A stretch of DNA of 64,000 nt from Georgenia yuyongxinii (GTDB taxonomy: Bacteria; Actinomycetota; Actinomycetes; Actinomycetales; Actinomycetaceae), in the NCBI RefSeq assembly GCF_006352065.1, contig NZ_CP040915.1, positions 1,178,001 to 1,242,000 of the forward strand, in the 5' to 3' direction. Position numbers and translations under genes: made by a program. The notes under the pieces are model-generated. The model was not told the DNA's origin and made no database searches. It saw only the letters and a list, made by a program, of their open reading frames with translations. Below are positions 1 through 6,827 of this stretch, piece by piece; the first letter of the stretch is position 1; each line of letters opens with the position of its first letter.

Positions 1-495
1 CAGACCATGCGCCGGCTCGGCGACGAGGGCCGCACGGTGCTCGTCTCGAGCCACGTCCTCGCCGAGGTCGAGCAGGTCGCCGACACGGTCTCCATCATCG
101 GGCACGGCCGGCTGCTCGCCTCCGGTCCGGTCGCCGACGTCATCGGTGCACGCGGCGCCCCGATGGTCCGGGTGACCGTGGCCCAGCCGGAGGCCGCGGC
201 CGAGATCCTCACCCGCGGGGGCATGGCCGTCCAGCGCGACGGCGCGGCGCTGCAGGTTCACGGCACCGACGACCCCGCGCGGATCACCTACCTCCTGGCC
301 CAGCACGGTCTCTACGTCAGCGAGCTGGTGGCACAGCGCGCCGACCTGGAGTCGGTGTTCCTGGCGCTGACCAGCGGGGAGGGGCTCGGTGCCCCCCGGG
401 CCACCGGGCGCGGCCGGCGCCGCGCCGACGCCGCGCCACCACCGGGGACGCCCGTCCAGGACCGCTCGCTGAGCACCGGGGGAGGGGACGCATGA
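1..495 (+). CDS. ABC transporter ATP-binding protein, C-terminal part (5' end outside window)
   Basis: The reading frame is already open at base 1 and ends at a TGA at 493-495. The visible 164 codons are the C-terminal part of an ABC ATPase: residues following the Walker B region and an H-loop of the form TVLVSSHVLAEVEQ, then a C-terminal domain of the type found in drug/antibiotic exporters (CcmA/DrrA-like). The Walker A and signature motifs lie upstream of the window. The stop overlaps the start of the permease by 4 nt (ATGA), so the two are translationally coupled and form a two-component exporter. Family assignment is firm; substrate cannot be told. Confidence 0.9.
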   Translation, partial: QTMRRLGDEGRTVLVSSHVLAEVEQVADTVSIIGHGRLLASGPVADVIGARGAPMVRVTVAQPEAAAEILTRGGMAVQRDGAALQVHGTDDPARITYLLAQHGLYVSELVAQRADLESVFLALTSGEGLGAPRATGRGRRRADAAPPPGTPVQDRSLSTGGGDA

Positions 496-1481
496 GCCGG
501 CTGACGAAGGTCGAGCTGCGCCGCCTGTTCTCCCGCCGCCTGGTGGTGCTCGCCATGCTCGCCGGGCTCGTCGCCACCGCGGCCGCCCTGGTCGGCACCT
601 GGAACCAGTCCCAGCCGATGTCGCCCTCCGAGCAGGCCCAGGCGGAACGGTGGTACCAGGAGGCCCGGGCCGACTGGGAGGCGAACGGTGAGCAGCACGT
701 GGCCGACTGTCTCGAGGCCGAGGAGACGGAGCGCGAGGCCACGGGCCAGGTCGTCGACTTCGGGTGCCGCCAGATGGAACCGGCGCGCGACATGTTCATC
801 GTCACCGCGCCACCCTTCGAGAGCAGCCTGCCCGGCCTGCTCGGCGCCCAGTCCTTCCTCCTGCTCTTTCTCGCTCTCCTGGTCGGGGCCACCGCCACCG
901 CCGCGGAGCTCAGCACCGGCTCGATCGCGAGCTGGCTCACGTTTGAGCCGCGCCGGCTGCACGTCTACGCGTCCAAGCTGCTCGCCCCCGGCCTGGGCCT
1001 GCTTCCGGTCGCCGTGACACTGCTCGCCCTGCTCGTCGCGGGGGCCTGGTTCATCGCCGGCGCCTTCGACCTGACAGGCACCATGACCGGCGCGGCGTGG
1101 GTGGACGCCGGCTGGACGGTCCTCCGGGTGCTTGCCCTCACCCTGCTCGCCGCGGTGGTAGGAGCCGCGTTGGGGTTCCTGCTCCAGCACACCGCCGCGG
1201 TGCTCGGCGTGGTCGTCGGCTACGTGATCGTCGTCGAGGCCATGTTCCGGGGCCTGCTGCAGGACCACCAGCGCTGGCTGCTATCGACGAACATCGGCGC
1301 CTGGATCGAGAACGGCACCGTGTACTTCCAGGAGGTCTGCACCGCCGAGGCCGCCGGGACGGTGTGCGAGGTCGCCGAGCACAGCCTGGGCTTCGACGGC
1401 GGCGCCGCCTACCTGCTCGTGCTGGTCGCGGCACTGGTCGTGCTCGGGGCACTGGTCTTCCGCCGTCGCGACGTGGTCTGA
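492..1481 (+). CDS. ABC-2 type transporter permease
   Basis: A 329-residue membrane protein that starts at an ATG overlapping the stop of the preceding ATPase. The N-terminus (LRRLFSRRLVVLAMLAGLV) is a first membrane segment. A long hydrophilic loop of about 110 residues follows, then clusters of hydrophobic helices at about residues 115-140, 170-195, 210-265 and 300-322, ending in FRRRDVV. This one-helix, large external loop, five-helix plan is that of ABC-2 permeases partnered with CcmA-like ATPases. The pair probably exports a hydrophobic compound or supports envelope homeostasis. The substrate is unknown. Confidence 0.85.
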   Translation: MSRLTKVELRRLFSRRLVVLAMLAGLVATAAALVGTWNQSQPMSPSEQAQAERWYQEARADWEANGEQHVADCLEAEETEREATGQVVDFGCRQMEPARDMFIVTAPPFESSLPGLLGAQSFLLLFLALLVGATATAAELSTGSIASWLTFEPRRLHVYASKLLAPGLGLLPVAVTLLALLVAGAWFIAGAFDLTGTMTGAAWVDAGWTVLRVLALTLLAAVVGAALGFLLQHTAAVLGVVVGYVIVVEAMFRGLLQDHQRWLLSTNIGAWIENGTVYFQEVCTAEAAGTVCEVAEHSLGFDGGAAYLLVLVAALVVLGALVFRRRDVV

Positions 1482-1499
1482 CGGTGCCAGCATGGCTCC

Positions 1500-2905
1500 A
1501 TGGACGACGACGCCTCCTGGCCAGCGCTGACCGTCCCGGGCGCGCCGGGGACCGAGCCGGGGGTCGCCGTCGTCGGCCCCCGACGGCTGTGGGACGGGCC
1601 GCTCGACGTCGAGGGGCTTGCCGTGGCCAGCGTGCGCGAGGCCGCCCGGGCCGCGGTGTCGCTCGCCGCCCGACGCGGCGTGAACCTGCCGATCGCCGTC
1701 GACTCCCGGGACGTGGCGGCCGCCTTCGAATCCTTCCGGCACCTGCGGGTGGCCGGCCGGGCGCCGGAGGGGTTCGCGCCGCTGTCCACCTTCTACGCGG
1801 CGACCGACGGCTGGGTGCGGGTGCACGCCAACTACCCGCACCACCGTCACGCCCTGACCAACGCCCTGGAGGTGACCGACGACGGCGACCCCTCGGTCCG
1901 GGAGCGGGTCGCCGCCGCCATCGCCTCGATGCCCGCGCACGCCGTCGAGACCCGCGTGCGCGCCACCGGCGGGGTCGCCGCGGCGCTGCGCACCCCCCAG
2001 GCGTGGCGCGCCCACGAGCATGGCCGGCTCGTGACGGCCCAGCCGCTCGTCGACGTGCGGGCCACGGGTGCGCCGGCGGCCCCCGTTGCGCCCGCCGACG
2101 ACCTGCCCCTGACGGGGCTCCGCGTGCTGGACCTGACGCGGGTCATCGCCGGCCCCACCGCCACCCGCCTGCTGGGGGCGCTCGGCGCGGACGTGCTGCG
2201 GCTCGACCCGCCCGGCCGCCCCGAGCTGCTGGATCAGCACCTCGACACGGGATTCGCCAAGCGTTCCGCCGTCGGTGATCTCGCCGACCCGGCGACGCGG
2301 GCGCGGGTGGAGGAGCTGCTCGCGACGGCCGACGTCGTTGTCAGCGGCTACCGGCCGGGCGCGCTCACCACCTTCGGGCTCGACGCGGACTCGCTGCTCG
2401 CGCGACGGCCGGGCCTGGTGGTGGCCGAGCTGTCCGCCTGGGGCACCGACGGACCCTGGGGGCACGAGCGTGGCTTCGACAGCATCGTCCAGGTCGCCGC
2501 GGGGATCGCCCACCGGTACGGGCGCAACGACGACGCCGCACCTGGCGGCTGGCGCCCCGGTGCCCTGCCGGTGCAGGCCCTGGACCACGCGGCCGGCTAC
2601 CTGCTCGCCGCCACGGTGATGCGGCTGCTCGCCGGGCGGGTGAACGAAGGCGGCGCCGTCGCACGGATCAGCCTTGCGCGGGTGGCCGAGGAGCTGCTCC
2701 GGCTGCCTGGCCCCGGGAGGGAGTCGAGCGCCGCACCCACGCCCGCCGACGCCGCGCCGATGCAGGTTGCCCCCGCCATCCGGCACCGCGAGTCGGCGTA
2801 CGGGGTCGTCGAGTACGTGCCGCCCCGCTCGTCGTGGCCGGCGACCGGTTGGACTTTCCGACGCCACCGCAGGAGTACGGCACCGCCCAGCTCGCCTGGA
2901 CCTGA
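1500..2905 (+). pseudogene. CaiB/BaiF (family III) CoA-transferase, frameshifted near its 3' end
   Basis: The product resembles class III CoA-transferases, which move CoA between carboxylic acids. The motif LPLTGLRVLDLTRVIAGPTA (about residue 200) is the usual family N-terminus, preceded here by a region resembling the small/C-terminal domain, an arrangement seen in actinobacterial homologues. GFDSIVQVAAGIA carries the family's conserved Asp. Frame 1 stays open to 3092, but the family-like ending switches frame at about 2820-2830: GVVEYVP is followed, one frame away, by PLVVAGDRLDFPTPPQEYG and a TGA at 2903-2905. One C missing from the CCCC run there explains it. A strong terminator sits 18 nt after that TGA, supporting 2905 as the true end. 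It could be a sequencing error rather than a real lesion. Confidence 0.75.
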
Positions 2906-2922
2906 CCGCCGGCGGGCAGCAG

Positions 2923-2957
2923 AAGGCCCCGGCCGTCGTGACGACGGCCGGGGCCTT
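2923..2957. terminator. Rho-independent terminator-type hairpin after the CoA-transferase
   Basis: AAGGCCCCGGCCGTCGT (2923-2939) is perfectly complementary to 2941-2957, giving a 15-17 bp GC-rich stem with a tiny loop and TTTCC after it. It lies between the CoA-transferase end (+) and the end of a minus-strand remnant at 2982, so it probably terminated both. Confidence 0.75.
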
Positions 2958-2981
2958 TCCGTGAACGGAACCTTCGTCAGG

Positions 2982-3147
2982 TCAGCCGAGCTCGACCCGC
3001 GGTCCGGTGTGCTCGACGACGGTCACGTCGCTGCCGGAAGTCGAGGTCAACGTCGTCACCGGCGTGAAGTGGCCAGTGTCGCAGCGCGGTGACCAGCCCG
3101 ACGGCCAGCGCCGGGGATGCGGCGCCGCGGGGAACGGTGACAGACAC
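2982..3147 (-). pseudogene. Remnant of an unidentified minus-strand gene under the GntR-type operator
   Basis: On the minus strand a GAAAGGA ribosome site (3158-3152) precedes a GTG at 3147 that opens with VSVTVPRGAASPALAVGLV. About 30 codons later the sensible reading moves to another frame, ending ...GSDVTVVEHTGPRVELG and TGA at 2982-2984, just before a bidirectional terminator. Start signals, end signals and an operator-like palindrome 54 nt upstream are all there, but the body is missing or frameshifted. I read this as the two ends of a deleted gene. I do not recognise the family, and the stump is too short to assign one. Confidence 0.35.
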
Positions 3148-3200
3148 GCATGTCCTTTCGCTGAGGACGCAACCTCGCTCCCGTTAAACGTATGACGTCA

Positions 3201-3213
3201 GACGGCTGATGTG
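3201..3213. promoter_or_regulatory. Operator-like site A (degenerate) of the local GntR regulator
   Basis: GACGGCTGATGTG inside CAGACGGCTGATGT (3199-3212) shares the frame CAGACnnCwGATGT with sites at 4621-4634 and 5503-5516, all with identical spacing. It is the weakest palindrome of the three and lies 54 nt upstream of the broken minus-strand gene starting at 3147. Assignment as a GntR operator is inference from the repeat and its position. Confidence 0.4.
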
Positions 3214-3215
3214 AC

Positions 3216-3575
3216 AACGAGTCCGCGAAGGAGAACCTGCCATGGCAGGAGGCGGCCACCGTCCGCGGTTCGTCCTCGCCCCGATCTCGCTCGTACCACG
3301 GCACGATGTGTTTCAGCGCGGCCGTGAGGACTACGGGCGGCCGTCAGATGAGGGCGCGCAGGGGGGCGCATCGAGTGGGGGACGTCAAGCGGTGCCTTGA
3401 CGTCCCCCACTCGATCCCGCGCGGCCCGCTGCCCCCGCTCATGTAAGGGACATCGGCGGCGTGGGGTGACCACGTTGTCGGGGTTCCGAGGCTGCATGGT
3501 CATCCCGGTTGGTTCGGGAGGGTGGCGTCGAGTAGCGCCTGGGAAGGTTCTCCGCGTGGAGTGCTTGCCCCGTTG
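3216..3575. other. Gene-free stretch inside the decayed locus
   Basis: Between operator A and the Gfo/Idh stump no reading frame here shows family-like protein sequence. Open frames exist on both strands but look like random high-GC translation (Arg/Pro-rich). The stretch contains the long perfect hairpin at 3370-3415 and otherwise looks like scrambled deletion debris. Confidence 0.5.
3370..3415. repeat. Perfect 20-bp inverted repeat with 6-nt loop
   Basis: ATCGAGTGGGGGACGTCAAG (3370-3389) and its exact complement (3396-3415) flank the loop CGGTGC. It is longer and more perfect than any terminator of comparable context here, has no clear T-tract (CCCGCG follows), and stands in gene debris. 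It may be the terminator of a lost gene, an end of a vanished mobile element, or a structured RNA. Confidence 0.7.
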
Positions 3576-3722
3576 GCCGGGCATCAGCGCGGCGAGCTCC
3601 GCCGCGCGGCCGAGGTCCTGGCCGGCGACCCAGCGGACCTGGACCTCGGGGATGGTGCGCAGCGCGAGGAGGTGCTCGCGGGCGAAGGCGCCGGTGCCGA
3701 CGACCGTGACCGGGAGGCTCAT
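3576..3722 (-). pseudogene. Gfo/Idh/MocA family oxidoreductase, N-terminal stump
   Basis: Starts at an ATG overlapping the stop of the GntR gene by 4 nt, so it was the second gene of that operon. The first 49 residues are a Rossmann NAD(P)-binding start of the Gfo/Idh type: LPVTVVGTGAFAREHLLAL with GxGxxA, followed by VQVRWVAGQDLGRAAELAAL. After LMPG (about 3576) homology stops and the frame runs on to 3198 as Arg/Pro-rich sequence. The catalytic EKP motif and the C-terminal domain are absent, so no enzyme is made. Gfo/Idh oxidoreductases occur in sialic-acid and other sugar clusters, which fits the neighbours. Confidence 0.65.
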
Positions 3723-4573
3723 CGGGTGGCCTCGGCCCCGGACCCGGCTAGCCCGGTCCCGGTGCCGCCGCCGTGCGCGGCCCCGCCGTGCGCCCGCCGC
3801 GCCGGCTGGGCCTCGTCCAGTGCGCGCTGCAGCGGCGCGTAGTGGTCGACCACCGCCGCGCGGAACGCCTCGACGTCGCCGGCCTCCGCGGCGCGCAGCA
3901 TGTCGCCGTGCGCCTGGGCCGCCTGCTCGAGGTCCTTCGGCAGGCTCAGGCCCAGCCGCAGCATGACTGCGGTGTGCACGTCCCAGAACGCGGTGACCAG
4001 CTGGCCGACCAACGAGTTGTTCACGTGCCGCGGCAGTCCGGCGTGGAAGTGGCGGTCCTGCTTGGGGAACGTCTCGCCCTTGCGGGCGCTCACCACCATC
4101 TCGTCCACCAGGGCGTGCAGGGCCGGGTCGGTCGTGCCGCGCATGCCGTCGACGATCCGCTGCGCCATCGACATGTCGAGCGCCTGCCGGACCTCCACCA
4201 CCTCCCGCAGGGCATCGAGGTCGTCGCCGGGGATGAGTACGCCGCGGAAGATCAGCGACTCCACCATCGCATCGAGGGACATGTTCCCCACGAACGTCCC
4301 GCGTCCGTGCCGGACTTCGACGATGTCCAGGGTGGACAGCGTGCGGATGGCCTCGCGCACGCTCGAGCGGGACACGCCGAGGCTCTCGCACAGCTCGGTC
4401 TCGGTGGGCAGCACGTCACCGGGACGCAGGCCCTGCGTGAGGATGTAGTCCTTGATCTGGTCGGCAGTGGTGGCGCGGCGAGATGCGGCTGGGGCCGGGC
4501 GCGACATGGCCACGGCCGGTCGTGGGGCAGCCGGCCGGCCGGGAGATCCTTGTGCTCCGCTGATCGAAGACAT
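3719..4573 (-). CDS. GntR family transcriptional regulator, FadR/FCD subfamily (NanR-like by context)
   Basis: A 284-residue repressor-type protein. An N-terminal tail of about 35 residues precedes a winged helix: TTADQIKDYILTQGLRPGDV, then LCESLGVSRSSVREAIRTL and VRHGRGTFV (about residues 36-105). An FCD ligand-binding domain follows (REVVEVRQALD, then FHAGLPRHVNNSL with a metal-binding-type His, about residues 125-255). The ATG at 4573 has GAAAGGG upstream; an internal ATG at 4507 is the alternative. It is divergent from a nanE-containing remnant and sits close to nagB, so a NanR-like role (sensing a sialic-acid or amino-sugar metabolite) is the best guess. Three palindromes of form GACATCnGATGTC nearby are likely its operators. 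Several of its targets are destroyed. Confidence 0.85.
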   Translation of the reverse strand: MSSISGAQGSPGRPAAPRPAVAMSRPAPAASRRATTADQIKDYILTQGLRPGDVLPTETELCESLGVSRSSVREAIRTLSTLDIVEVRHGRGTFVGNMSLDAMVESLIFRGVLIPGDDLDALREVVEVRQALDMSMAQRIVDGMRGTTDPALHALVDEMVVSARKGETFPKQDRHFHAGLPRHVNNSLVGQLVTAFWDVHTAVMLRLGLSLPKDLEQAAQAHGDMLRAAEAGDVEAFRAAVVDHYAPLQRALDEAQPARRAHGGAAHGGGTGTGLAGSGAEATR

Positions 4574-4622
4574 GTTCTTGACCCTTTCGGTGATGACGTT
4601 CTACTCGCATCGTAATACGTCA

Positions 4623-4635
4623 GACATCAGATGTC
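4623..4635. promoter_or_regulatory. Operator-like site B, perfect palindrome GACATCaGATGTC
   Basis: A 13-bp palindrome with a single central base, 22 nt before the ATG of the broken lipoprotein gene and about 50 nt before the divergent GntR start, well placed for autoregulation and repression of the transporter gene. It matches sites A (3201) and C (5505) over the shared frame CAGACnnCwGATGT. Function is inferred. Confidence 0.55.
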
Positions 4636-4656
4636 GTTCGTTCAGAAGAGGGATTC

Positions 4657-4806
4657 ATGAAGCGTTCACTCGCAGGGCGCCCGGGTCTTCGTCGTCGCGG
4701 GCTCAAGCTCACGGCGGTCAGCGGAGCCGTAGCACTCACCCTTGCCGCTTGCGGTGGCGGCGCCTCGTCAGAGGAGACGAGCTCGGGTGAGGACGCGGGC
4801 ACCGGT
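4657..4806 (+). pseudogene. ABC substrate-binding lipoprotein, signal peptide only (fused to nanE end)
   Basis: The frame starts at an ATG with GAAGAGGGA upstream. It encodes a classical lipoprotein signal: basic n-region MKRSLAGRPGLRRRG, a hydrophobic stretch, and lipobox LTLAACGGG with Cys32, then the usual Ser/Glu/Gly linker (ASSEETSSGEDAG). Mature solute-binding sequence never appears. At about 4800-4808 the recognisable protein changes frame to the C-terminus of nanE. This is what a deletion from the start of a sugar-transporter gene to the end of nanE would leave. The merged frame runs to 5079 but should give no useful product. Confidence 0.7.
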
Positions 4807-4807
4807 G

Positions 4808-4936
4808 CCGCCGCCGGCCCAGGCCGCGGAGGCGCTGGCCCACGGTGCGTTCAGCGTGTGCGTAGGCACTGCGATCACCCACCCGACGACCATCACCACC
4901 TGGTTCGCCGACGCCGTAGCGACCGCGCGCGGTTAA
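4808..4936 (+). pseudogene. nanE: N-acetylmannosamine-6-phosphate 2-epimerase, last ~42 codons only
   Basis: In the frame ending with TAA at 4934-4936 the translation includes AAEALAHGAFSVCVGTAITH followed by a WFADAV segment. This is the NanE C-terminal phosphate-binding strand and helix, where VGTAIT is the family signature. Everything upstream, including the catalytic Lys/Glu region, is gone. NanE converts ManNAc-6-P to GlcNAc-6-P, the step that feeds sialic-acid carbon to NagA/NagB. Its stump 650 nt before nagB shows the locus once handled sialic acid or ManNAc. The match is by motif and rests on a short sequence. Confidence 0.6.
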
Positions 4937-5052
4937 CCGGCCCTGCCCGTCACTTGCGCGACAGGTGTGGGCGAAGTGGGCGACCAGGCCCCCCGACGGG
5001 CGTCCAAGTGCCCGCAAACCGCGTGGACACGCTGGAAAATCGGCGCGTGAGA

Positions 5053-5082
5053 GCGACAATCGCGCCGCCGTGTGCGTAATGT
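5053..5082 (+). promoter_or_regulatory. Possible promoter for the HU gene
   Basis: GCGACA (5053-5058), an 18-bp spacer and TAATGT (5077-5082) resemble -35/-10 boxes 54 nt before the HU start, within otherwise featureless intergenic sequence (4937-5135). Weak -35, so tentative. Confidence 0.35.
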
Positions 5083-5135
5083 CTGGCGCAGCGGCGCCGA
5101 ACATGGCGTCCGACCCGAACGATGAGAGGTTTTCC

Positions 5136-5417
5136 ATGTCCGTCAACCGCACCGAGCTCGTCGCCGCCATTGCCGAGCGCGCCTCGCTCACCAAGACCGA
5201 CGCAGACGCTGCTCTGTCGGCGCTCCAGGACGTCCTGGTCGACGCTCTCGGCAAGGGCGAGGCCGTCAAGGTCACCGGCCTGCTGAGCGTCGAGCGCGTC
5301 GAGCGCGCGGCCCGCACCGGCCGCAACCCCCGCACCGGTGAGGAGATCCAGATCCCCGCCGGCTACGGCGTCAAGATCTCCGCCGGCTCGACCCTGAAGA
5401 AGGCCGTCGCCAAGTGA
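5136..5417 (+). CDS. HU family DNA-binding protein
   Basis: A 93-residue nucleoid protein of standard HU length that binds and bends DNA as a dimer. The start MSVNRTELVAAIAERASLTK is the typical HU helix, followed by VLVDALGKGEAVKVTGLL and the arm sequence ARTGRNPRTGEEIQIPA, which carries the conserved RNP intercalating turn, and it ends in LKKAVAK. The ATG at 5136 follows GAGAGG; longer upstream starts in the same frame add non-family sequence. It has its own terminator and is probably monocistronic. Unlike mycobacterial HupB it has no Lys/Ala-rich C-terminal tail. Confidence 0.93.
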   Translation: MSVNRTELVAAIAERASLTKTDADAALSALQDVLVDALGKGEAVKVTGLLSVERVERAARTGRNPRTGEEIQIPAGYGVKISAGSTLKKAVAK

Positions 5418-5438
5418 CCTCGCGCTGAGCGCACCCGG

Positions 5439-5467
5439 ACGGGCAGGGCCATTGCGGCCCTGCCCGT
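5439..5467 (+). terminator. Terminator of the HU gene
   Basis: ACGGGCAGGGCC (5439-5450) pairs exactly with GGCCCTGCCCGT (5456-5467) around loop ATTGC, followed by TCGTGTTT, 22 nt after the HU stop. Confidence 0.85.
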
Positions 5468-5504
5468 TCGTGTTTCCGGCAATCCCGAAGCTCTCTCGAC
5501 AGCA

Positions 5505-5517
5505 GACGTCTGATGTC
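5505..5517. promoter_or_regulatory. Operator-like site C and promoter region of nagB
   Basis: GACGTCTGATGTC matches the palindrome GACATCnGATGTC with one change and keeps the shared CAGACnnCwGATGT frame (5503-5516). A TAGGCT -10 box follows at 5533-5538, so a repressor here would overlap the -35/spacer region. The start codon is 71 nt further on. Regulation by the neighbouring GntR protein is inferred. Confidence 0.5.
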
Positions 5518-5587
5518 CGGGTGGACACGGGCTAGGCTGGACGCACGGGCCCGAGCGTGGCCCGGCACCGAGAGAGAGGGACGTGTC

Positions 5588-6373
5588 GTGGAGGTCGTGA
5601 TCCAGCACAGCGCGGCGGACATCGCCGCACTGGTCGCGGACGAGATCGAGAAGCTACTTGCCGCCAAGCCGGACGCGGTCCTGGGCCTGGCGACCGGCTC
5701 CAGTCCGCTGGCCGTCTACGACGAGCTGGTGCGCCGCCACGAGGCCGGCCGGATCTCCTTCGCCCGGGCCCGCGGCTTCATGCTCGACGAGTACGTCGGC
5801 CTCCCCGACGATCACCCCGAGCGCTACAGGAACGTCATCGAGCGCGAGATCGCCTCCCGCGTGGACTTCGCGCCCGGTGCCGTGCAGGGACCGGACGGCA
5901 ACTCCGAGGACCTGCTCGGTGCCTGCGAGGACTACGAGGCCGACATCGCCGCCGCGGGCGGCGTGGACCTGCAGATCCTGGGCATCGGCACCGACGGGCA
6001 CATCGCCTTCAACGAGCCAGGCTCGTCGCTGGCCTCGCGCACCCGGATCAAGACCCTCACCAGCCAGACCCGCACCGACAACGCCCGCTTCTTCGACGGC
6101 GACGTCGAGCGCGTCCCGCGTCACTGCCTCACTCAGGGCCTGGCCACCATCATGTCCGCGCGGCACCTGGTCCTCATCGCCACGGGCACCGGCAAGGCCG
6201 AGGCGGTCCATCAGCTCACCGAGGGACCGGTCAGCGCGATGTGGCCCGCGACGGTCATGCAGCACCACCCGCACGCCACCGTCCTGGTCGACGACGCCGC
6301 CGCCTCCCGCCTGCAGCTCGGCGCGTACTACCGCGAGGTCTTCGCCACCAAGCCGGCCTGGCAGGGCCTGTAG
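5588..6373 (+). CDS. nagB: Glucosamine-6-phosphate deaminase
   Basis: Converts glucosamine-6-phosphate to fructose-6-phosphate and ammonia in the cytoplasm, feeding amino sugars into glycolysis. The GTG at 5588 follows GAGAGAGGGA and gives 261 residues, the normal NagB length. Visible motifs are VLGLATGSSPLAVYDEL (substrate phosphate loop, residues 31-47), FMLDEYVG with Asp67, and GIGTDGHIAFNEPGS with Asp136, His138 and Glu143 as the catalytic group, with LTSQTRTDNARFF after it. Intact, although the sialic-acid genes beside it are broken. An operator-like palindrome lies in its promoter. It would work with the GlcNAc-type PTS proteins at the far end of this window; nagA is not seen here. Confidence 0.95.
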   Translation: MEVVIQHSAADIAALVADEIEKLLAAKPDAVLGLATGSSPLAVYDELVRRHEAGRISFARARGFMLDEYVGLPDDHPERYRNVIEREIASRVDFAPGAVQGPDGNSEDLLGACEDYEADIAAAGGVDLQILGIGTDGHIAFNEPGSSLASRTRIKTLTSQTRTDNARFFDGDVERVPRHCLTQGLATIMSARHLVLIATGTGKAEAVHQLTEGPVSAMWPATVMQHHPHATVLVDDAAASRLQLGAYYREVFATKPAWQGL

Positions 6374-6449
6374 GCGGGGCGCGAGGGGCGCGCCACACGC
6401 GCCCCTTGGCGCCGCCCGGCGTGCCCGGCGCGTGCTTAGACTGGCTGCC

Positions 6450-6827
6450 ATGAGCTCCACGACGCCCGATCAGCCCACCGGCCCGCAGCCACCCGCCTCG
6501 CCCTCGACGCAGCCGGCGGCCGGGACCGGTGTGCTCGAGCGTGAGGAGCTGCGCGAGCAGGTCTCGCCGGGGGACGAGGAGCGCTACGCGCATTACGTCC
6601 GCAAGGACAAGATCACCGCGTCGGCGGTCACCGGCCAGCCGGTGGTTGCCCTGTGCGGAAAGGTCTGGACGCCGGGTCGTGACCCGAAGAAGTACCCCGT
6701 GTGCCCCACGTGCAAGGCGATCTTCGAGGGCATGAACCCTGGCGGGGACGAGGGGGGCAAGGGCCGCGGGTGGCCCTTCGGTCGTGGCCGTGGCCGCGAC
6801 GGTGCCTCCTCGGGAAGCGGGGAGTGA
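6450..6827 (+). CDS. DUF3039 domain-containing protein
   Basis: A 125-residue actinobacterial protein of unknown function. Residues 1-35 are a Pro/Ser/Thr-rich tail. The core runs EERYAHYVRKDKITASAVTG, then VVALCGKVWTPGRDPKKYPV and CPTCKAIFEGM. The two cysteine sites (ALCGK and CPTCK) suggest a small zinc-binding fold. The C-terminus is Gly/Arg-rich. The ATG at 6450 lies 13 nt after TTAGAC and GTGCTTAGACTGG looks like a -10 region. The stop overlaps the GTG of the helicase gene by 3 nt; DUF3039 genes are often found directly before such helicases, which suggests joint function in nucleic-acid handling. Confidence 0.88.
   Translation: MSSTTPDQPTGPQPPASPSTQPAAGTGVLEREELREQVSPGDEERYAHYVRKDKITASAVTGQPVVALCGKVWTPGRDPKKYPVCPTCKAIFEGMNPGGDEGGKGRGWPFGRGRGRDGASSGSGE

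Noticed and set aside
312-1268. Long minus-strand open frame opposite the ABC exporter (and many similar frames of 300-800 codons elsewhere)
   Set aside because: High-GC shadow frames; composition is Arg/Gly/Pro/His-rich, no family motifs, and each lies opposite a convincing gene.
4965-5135. N-terminal extension of HU in the same frame
   Set aside because: Sequence before MSVNRTEL is not HU-like, and a ribosome site fits the ATG at 5136.
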